DNA of 9,169 bases, taken from Verrucomicrobiota bacterium (lineage in GTDB: Bacteria; Verrucomicrobiota; Verrucomicrobiia; Opitutales; UBA2995). The translations under genes were made by a program, and so were the position numbers. The DNA lies in assembly GCA_027297085.1 (NCBI GenBank), contig JAPUIL010000656.1, forward strand, positions 1-9,169. Reading direction: 5' to 3'. This document shows positions 5,841-9,169 of this stretch, piece after piece. Within the stretch, counting starts at the first letter, position 1. Every line of letters begins with the position of its first letter. The notes under the pieces were generated by a model. That model did no database searches, had not been told where the DNA came from, and saw only the letters and a program-made list of their open reading frames with translations.

Positions 5841-7589
5841 TTAGTTCAATCGCTCAATTCTACCCTGTAAATAGTCTTCTTTCAATGCACTCCGCTTTAT
5901 TTTACCACTGGTGGTCTTTGGTATCTGCCCGCGACGAATAAAAGCAAGATCCGCTAGTACCAGGCTCATGACCCGGCCAATCCGGCTCCGAATTTTGTCA
6001 TCCAATTCTTTAAGCGCATCAGGATCCGTCAGCGATGTCTCAATCACGAGCACGGGTTCTTCGCCCGCACTTCCACGAACGATAGAGAAAGCCCCACAAC
6101 GTTCGACTCCGCCCCGGCCACGGACTTCTTCTACTTGCCACTCTATATCGTGCGGCATAAGGTTCTCGCCACGAAGAATCAAAATCTCCTTAGCCCGGCC
6201 CACAATATAAAGCTCCCCGTTCCGAATGAAACCCAGGTCTCCCGTTTTCAGCCAATCTTCCGTAAAGGTGGAGGCAGTGGCTTCCTCGTTCCGATAGTAG
6301 CCAGCAAAGATGCTCGGGCCTTTGGCCTGAATCGCTCCCAGTTTTCCTTCTGCAAGAATATCAGTATCATTCGCAGGATCGACCACCCGCACCTCTGTAT
6401 CAGGAATTGGGGTACCACAACAAACTACTGGTTCAACAGGTTGAGCTTCCGGATCCTGATCGGGCACCGCCACACGAATTCCCCTTCCAGTTTGATCAAA
6501 AGTTAAGCCGAGAGTGGATTCTGCCATGCCATAGCAAGGCATAAAGTGCTCGGCTTTGAGGCCAGTAGGTTCCATCTTTTTGAGAAAGGCAGCCATAGTA
6601 TCCGGCCTCACCATTTCAGAACCTATACAAAACCGCTTGGGTTGAGACAAATCGATACCCTCCAGTTGAGCATCTTTGATGCGCTCCACACAAAACTGGT
6701 AACCAAAAGTGGGAGCAGGAGAAACAAAGCGTCTACCTGATCCGGCCTCCAACCATTTAAAAGGCCTGGCCAGGAATGTGGTAGGGTTCATCAGTATGAT
6801 GTCCTTACCGGTTGAAAGTGCAAAAATGACTCCGATCAGGCCCATATCATGATTGAGTGGCAACCAGGAGACCAGGGACTCGTTCCAGGCTTCAGACGTT
6901 TCAGCGTAAGGACCGCCACAGGCAGAATCCAAAGAAAAGACGTTATGAACCAAGGTCTGGTGCAGAATCATTACCGCTCTGGGCATGCCGGTCGAACCAC
7001 TGGTAAACTGAAGGAAAGCCATGTCCTTCGCAGATGCAGCATAGGCCTCCTTAATCGGTGCGCATTCTCTAGCCAGTAGTTCTGTGGCGGATACGCAAAT
7101 AGCTGACAGCGATTCAATGCCTTTTCCCTGAATGTACTCAACCAGATTATCGTTGCTGACGATATGGTTGGCATCAACCACCGACCTAAATCGCTCAAGT
7201 CGTTCATGGAAATTTGAGGTAGGACCCAGCCCGCCAATGGGAGGAGCAATGGCGGCTGGTAGAGCTCCCAGATAAACACAGCCCAACCAGAGGTCGAGTA
7301 GCTCCCAGCAAGTAGGCAATGAGACCAGGATCCGGTCACCCGCTTCAACACCTTGGGCGCTTAAACACCCGGCAGCTTTTTGCACGCGTTTTAAAATCTC
7401 CGGGTAGAGACGCGTCTCCACCTCAATACCTCTACGGTCGTAAATACTGATTCCTTTGTCCTGGTGTTTTTCGACACACATTTCCAACAAATCCGTCAGG
7501 GTAATACCCTTGTTATCCTGCAGGATGGTAGAATCCTTTCCCCGAATAAGCGACATAGGGGGAGCTGCGGTCTGATTTTCGGTACTCAC
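5841..7589 (-). CDS. Fatty-acyl-AMP ligase (FAAL-type, ANL superfamily)
   Basis: This 582-residue adenylate-forming enzyme is predicted to activate a fatty acid with ATP and transfer it to the neighbouring ACP. The phosphate-binding loop is LQFTSGSTGMPRAVM (193-207), with Arg where most family members have Lys. The FAAL-like block SWLPLNHDMGLIG lies at 241-253, and RPFKWLEA with SPAPTFGYQFC at 275-300. A5 is YGMAEST (353-359), A7 is KTGDLG (448-453), the hinge region is GRAKEILILRGENLMPHDIE (464-483), and A10 is PKTTSGKIKR with catalytic Lys563. The start is a GTG whose last two bases belong to the TGA of the upstream diiron gene (GTGA overlap). The upstream sequence has AGGAG but almost no spacer. 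Met12 is an alternative start without a better site. The MSTEN N-terminus, shared with the ACP, supports the GTG. The extra FAAL insertion after A5 is not obvious, so CoA ligation cannot be excluded, but the ACP next door argues for ACP loading. Confidence 0.88.
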   Translation of the reverse strand: MSTENQTAAPPMSLIRGKDSTILQDNKGITLTDLLEMCVEKHQDKGISIYDRRGIEVETRLYPEILKRVQKAAGCLSAQGVEAGDRILVSLPTCWELLDLWLGCVYLGALPAAIAPPIGGLGPTSNFHERLERFRSVVDANHIVSNDNLVEYIQGKGIESLSAICVSATELLARECAPIKEAYAASAKDMAFLQFTSGSTGMPRAVMILHQTLVHNVFSLDSACGGPYAETSEAWNESLVSWLPLNHDMGLIGVIFALSTGKDIILMNPTTFLARPFKWLEAGSGRRFVSPAPTFGYQFCVERIKDAQLEGIDLSQPKRFCIGSEMVRPDTMAAFLKKMEPTGLKAEHFMPCYGMAESTLGLTFDQTGRGIRVAVPDQDPEAQPVEPVVCCGTPIPDTEVRVVDPANDTDILAEGKLGAIQAKGPSIFAGYYRNEEATASTFTEDWLKTGDLGFIRNGELYIVGRAKEILILRGENLMPHDIEWQVEEVRGRGGVERCGAFSIVRGSAGEEPVLVIETSLTDPDALKELDDKIRSRIGRVMSLVLADLAFIRRGQIPKTTSGKIKRSALKEDYLQGRIERLN

Positions 7590-8455
7590 TCTCCTACAGC
7601 AACGATCATGTCCTCATCCTTGATCTTCTCGCCTTCGGTGGCCTTCCGACCCGCGAGGATCGATTTTTCGAGACGCCGTTTGGTAATATTATCGACCTCG
7701 TAAATAATTTTTTCCCGATCCATTCCGATTGAAACAAGCTCATCCTTAAGAGCGTCCAGAATAGGAGCCACTCCCTCACATACGTACAATCGGCGTTTTT
7801 CCAAATGTGCGGCAAATGTTTCAGCCTTCTCGACTCCGTCCTTCTCGTAGATCTCCTTAAACCGGTCGCACATATAGACATGGTTAAATCCGAGGTGGCG
7901 GGCCTCATCATCAAGTATGCCTGCGCAGATCTCGCTCAGAACCGGATCAAAATCCAGCTCGCGAAACTCGTGACTGACTATTTGCGCAAGCGTCTCACTC
8001 ACCAGCACTCCAGTAAGCCATTCGACGGGATCCTTGGAAATAATACGGCTCTGAAACAAATAGCCGGACGGGAATCGGCGAATCGAAAGGGGCTCGCGGT
8101 TCAGCCGGTGAAAATAGCGGGTAAACAATTCCGTATGCCGCGCCTCGTCCACGGCCCAGGTAGTGAGGAAAAACTGGCCCTCCACTTCTGATCGGTGCCC
8201 AAGCACAGGTATCAAGCCGGTGACGCTGTAGAGAGCGGATTGTTCTCCGGTAAGCACGGGGGTGAGAACCTTGGCCAAATCGTCCAACTTGGACTTTTTT
8301 ATATTGGGCATGGCCTTTTTCCAGTCGATATCTTCAGCAGACCACTGCTTGTTTATTCCTTGGTACCACAGGCGCATTTGACGCTCATTTGTCAGGTCAG
8401 GCAGGACTTTATAAATATTCATAAGGACAATGTTAACTTGTCTTAAAGAAACCAT
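7586..8455 (-). CDS. Ferritin-like diiron protein, probable acyl-ACP oxidase/desaturase-like enzyme
   Basis: This 289-residue, mostly helical protein has a complete carboxylate-bridged diiron ligand set: Glu71 (TGEQS), Glu104 and His107 (WAVDEARH), Glu154 (VSETLA), and Glu184 and His187 (LDDEARH). The E / ExxH / E / ExxH pattern with spacings of 33, 50 and 30 is that of the R2 / acyl-ACP desaturase / R2-like oxidase group. WAVDEARHTELFTRYF and LDDEARHLGF resemble the WTAEENRH and DEKRH helices of soluble plant acyl-ACP desaturases. It is the first gene of the operon, overlaps the ligase by GTGA, and is followed by the ACP. A role in oxygen-dependent modification of an ACP-bound acyl chain (desaturation, hydroxylation or chain cleavage) is therefore inferred. 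AurF-like N-oxygenase or R2lox-like activity are alternatives. The start is uncertain: Met1 has no clear ribosome binding site and Met12 (MNIYKVLPD) is equally plausible. Confidence 0.8.
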   Translation of the reverse strand: MVSLRQVNIVLMNIYKVLPDLTNERQMRLWYQGINKQWSAEDIDWKKAMPNIKKSKLDDLAKVLTPVLTGEQSALYSVTGLIPVLGHRSEVEGQFFLTTWAVDEARHTELFTRYFHRLNREPLSIRRFPSGYLFQSRIISKDPVEWLTGVLVSETLAQIVSHEFRELDFDPVLSEICAGILDDEARHLGFNHVYMCDRFKEIYEKDGVEKAETFAAHLEKRRLYVCEGVAPILDALKDELVSIGMDREKIIYEVDNITKRRLEKSILAGRKATEGEKIKDEDMIVAVGE

Positions 8456-8584
8456 TTAGGCACCAGCCTGCAACCGAATCGAGGTTATTTTTTGGGCATG
8501 AAATAAAGTATTAATCGCCGTTGCACGGTATTGTGGATGGCCTAATGATCCAGCAAATTTGTATTTCAACCCAGTTTCGACGAA
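8456..8584. promoter_or_regulatory. Divergent intergenic region, presumed promoters for the acyl operon and the GNAT gene
   Basis: This 129-base gap separates two divergently transcribed genes, so promoters for both should lie here. It is AT-rich in its middle (about 8485-8515). For the plus strand, TTGCAC at 8521-8526 and TAATGA at 8543-8548 are spaced 16 bases apart, a weak sigma-70-like match in which only the first three bases of the -35 fit. I see no convincing operator palindrome. The role follows from gene arrangement and not from strong motifs. Confidence 0.3.
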
Positions 8585-9169
8585 ATGAATCAGATAATCA
8601 GTTCTTATGTAGAGGAAAGAAGGTTACTCGAAATGCCTGGATTCGTGAGGGACGAGTTAGATTATGCTATTCGCTATACGCCTATCGAACAAAATGCATT
8701 TGGGATAATCTGTTTCACTCGGGCAAGTGGAGAGAACATAGACGAATTCATCGAAGAACAGGTTTCATTTATTGAGCAAAAGAATTTAGATTTTGAATGG
8801 AAAGTATATGACTTCGACCAACCATCTTACCTGAGAAAAAAGCTGCTTGAGAAAGGGTTTGAGGAAGGAGACACCGAGGCGTTTATGGTTTATGATCTAT
8901 CCAGGTTCAGAGTCGAAAACCTCGATCGAAGTAGATTTGAGAATGTGCAAAGGATTGAAGATCCAGAGGGATTGCGAGAGGTGATAAAATTTCAGGAAAC
9001 AATCACAAATGTTTCACTACCCTGGATACTGAATTACTTAAGAACTATCGACGTAGCAGTATTCGGTATGTACGAAGAAAAATCTTTGATCGGAACCGGA
9101 TGGATTGAGTACCAAAATAATTCCGAGTATGCGGATATTCATGGAGGTGCTGTGCATCCCGATTTTAGA
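8585..9169 (+). CDS. GNAT-family N-acetyltransferase, 3' end missing
   Basis: This frame is open for 195 codons from the ATG at 8585 to the window edge. It is the 5' part of an acetyltransferase that would move an acetyl group from acetyl-CoA to an unknown amine. The segment FEWKVYDFDQPSYLRKKLLE followed by GFEEGDTEAFMVYDL is typical of a GNAT subfamily with an extra N-terminal GNAT-like half. The final visible stretch IGTGWIEY, then YADIHGGAVHPDFR, is the strand leading into the acetyl-CoA-binding loop (R-G-x-G expected next), cut off by the window. An in-frame stop at 8546-8548 bounds the ORF and 8585 is the first ATG. A second Met (residue 17) has a purine-rich AGAAGG about 11 bases upstream, but starting there would remove conserved sequence. 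It is divergent from the acyl operon and no functional link is evident. Confidence 0.8.
   Translation, partial: MNQIISSYVEERRLLEMPGFVRDELDYAIRYTPIEQNAFGIICFTRASGENIDEFIEEQVSFIEQKNLDFEWKVYDFDQPSYLRKKLLEKGFEEGDTEAFMVYDLSRFRVENLDRSRFENVQRIEDPEGLREVIKFQETITNVSLPWILNYLRTIDVAVFGMYEEKSLIGTGWIEYQNNSEYADIHGGAVHPDFR

Noticed and set aside
7805..8191. A 128-codon plus-strand ORF opposite the diiron gene
   Set aside because: It is antisense to the diiron protein gene, which has a complete set of metal ligands. No motif appears on the opposite strand.
8521..8775. An 84-codon plus-strand ORF
   Set aside because: It overlaps the GNAT gene in another frame, and its translation has no family features while the GNAT frame has strong ones.

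Overview
The window carries eight genes or gene remnants and no RNA gene that I can see. The mix of genes suggests a free-living, probably aquatic, Gram-negative bacterium, and Verrucomicrobiota (Opitutae-like) is my best guess. The reasons are a secreted cytochrome c / PQQ-dehydrogenase / DUF1080 fusion next to a secreted ThuA protein, a GTAG-headed REP hairpin with a RAYT transposase remnant, moderate GC, and mostly weak Shine-Dalgarno sequences. This placement is inference and would need a similarity search.

Layout. Positions 1-623 (+) are the 3' part of a HAD-superfamily phosphatase. Positions 777-4270 (+) form a tight two-gene unit with an ATGA overlap. Its first gene is a secreted three-domain protein (haem c, PQQ-type sugar dehydrogenase, DUF1080) and its second is a secreted ThuA-like protein with a C-terminal ankyrin array. 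The pair looks like periplasmic oxidative processing of a sugar or glycoside. Positions 4262-4888 hold a small mobile-element relic: a frameshifted RAYT (REP-associated tyrosine transposase) remnant between two nearly identical inverted REP sequences of about 31 bp. The left REP supplies the stop codon of the ThuA gene.

Positions 4900-8455 (-) are a compact four-gene operon. In transcription order it encodes a ferritin-like diiron protein, a fatty-acyl-AMP-ligase-type enzyme, an acyl carrier protein and a DUF374 lysophospholipid-acyltransferase-like protein. The simplest reading is a self-contained acyl-modification route. A free fatty acid is adenylated, loaded on the dedicated ACP, oxidised or desaturated by the diiron protein while tethered, and passed by the acyltransferase to a lipid. 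This is the most interesting system in the window. I do not recognise it as a named pathway. Positions 8585-9169 (+) are the 5' part of a divergently transcribed GNAT acetyltransferase.
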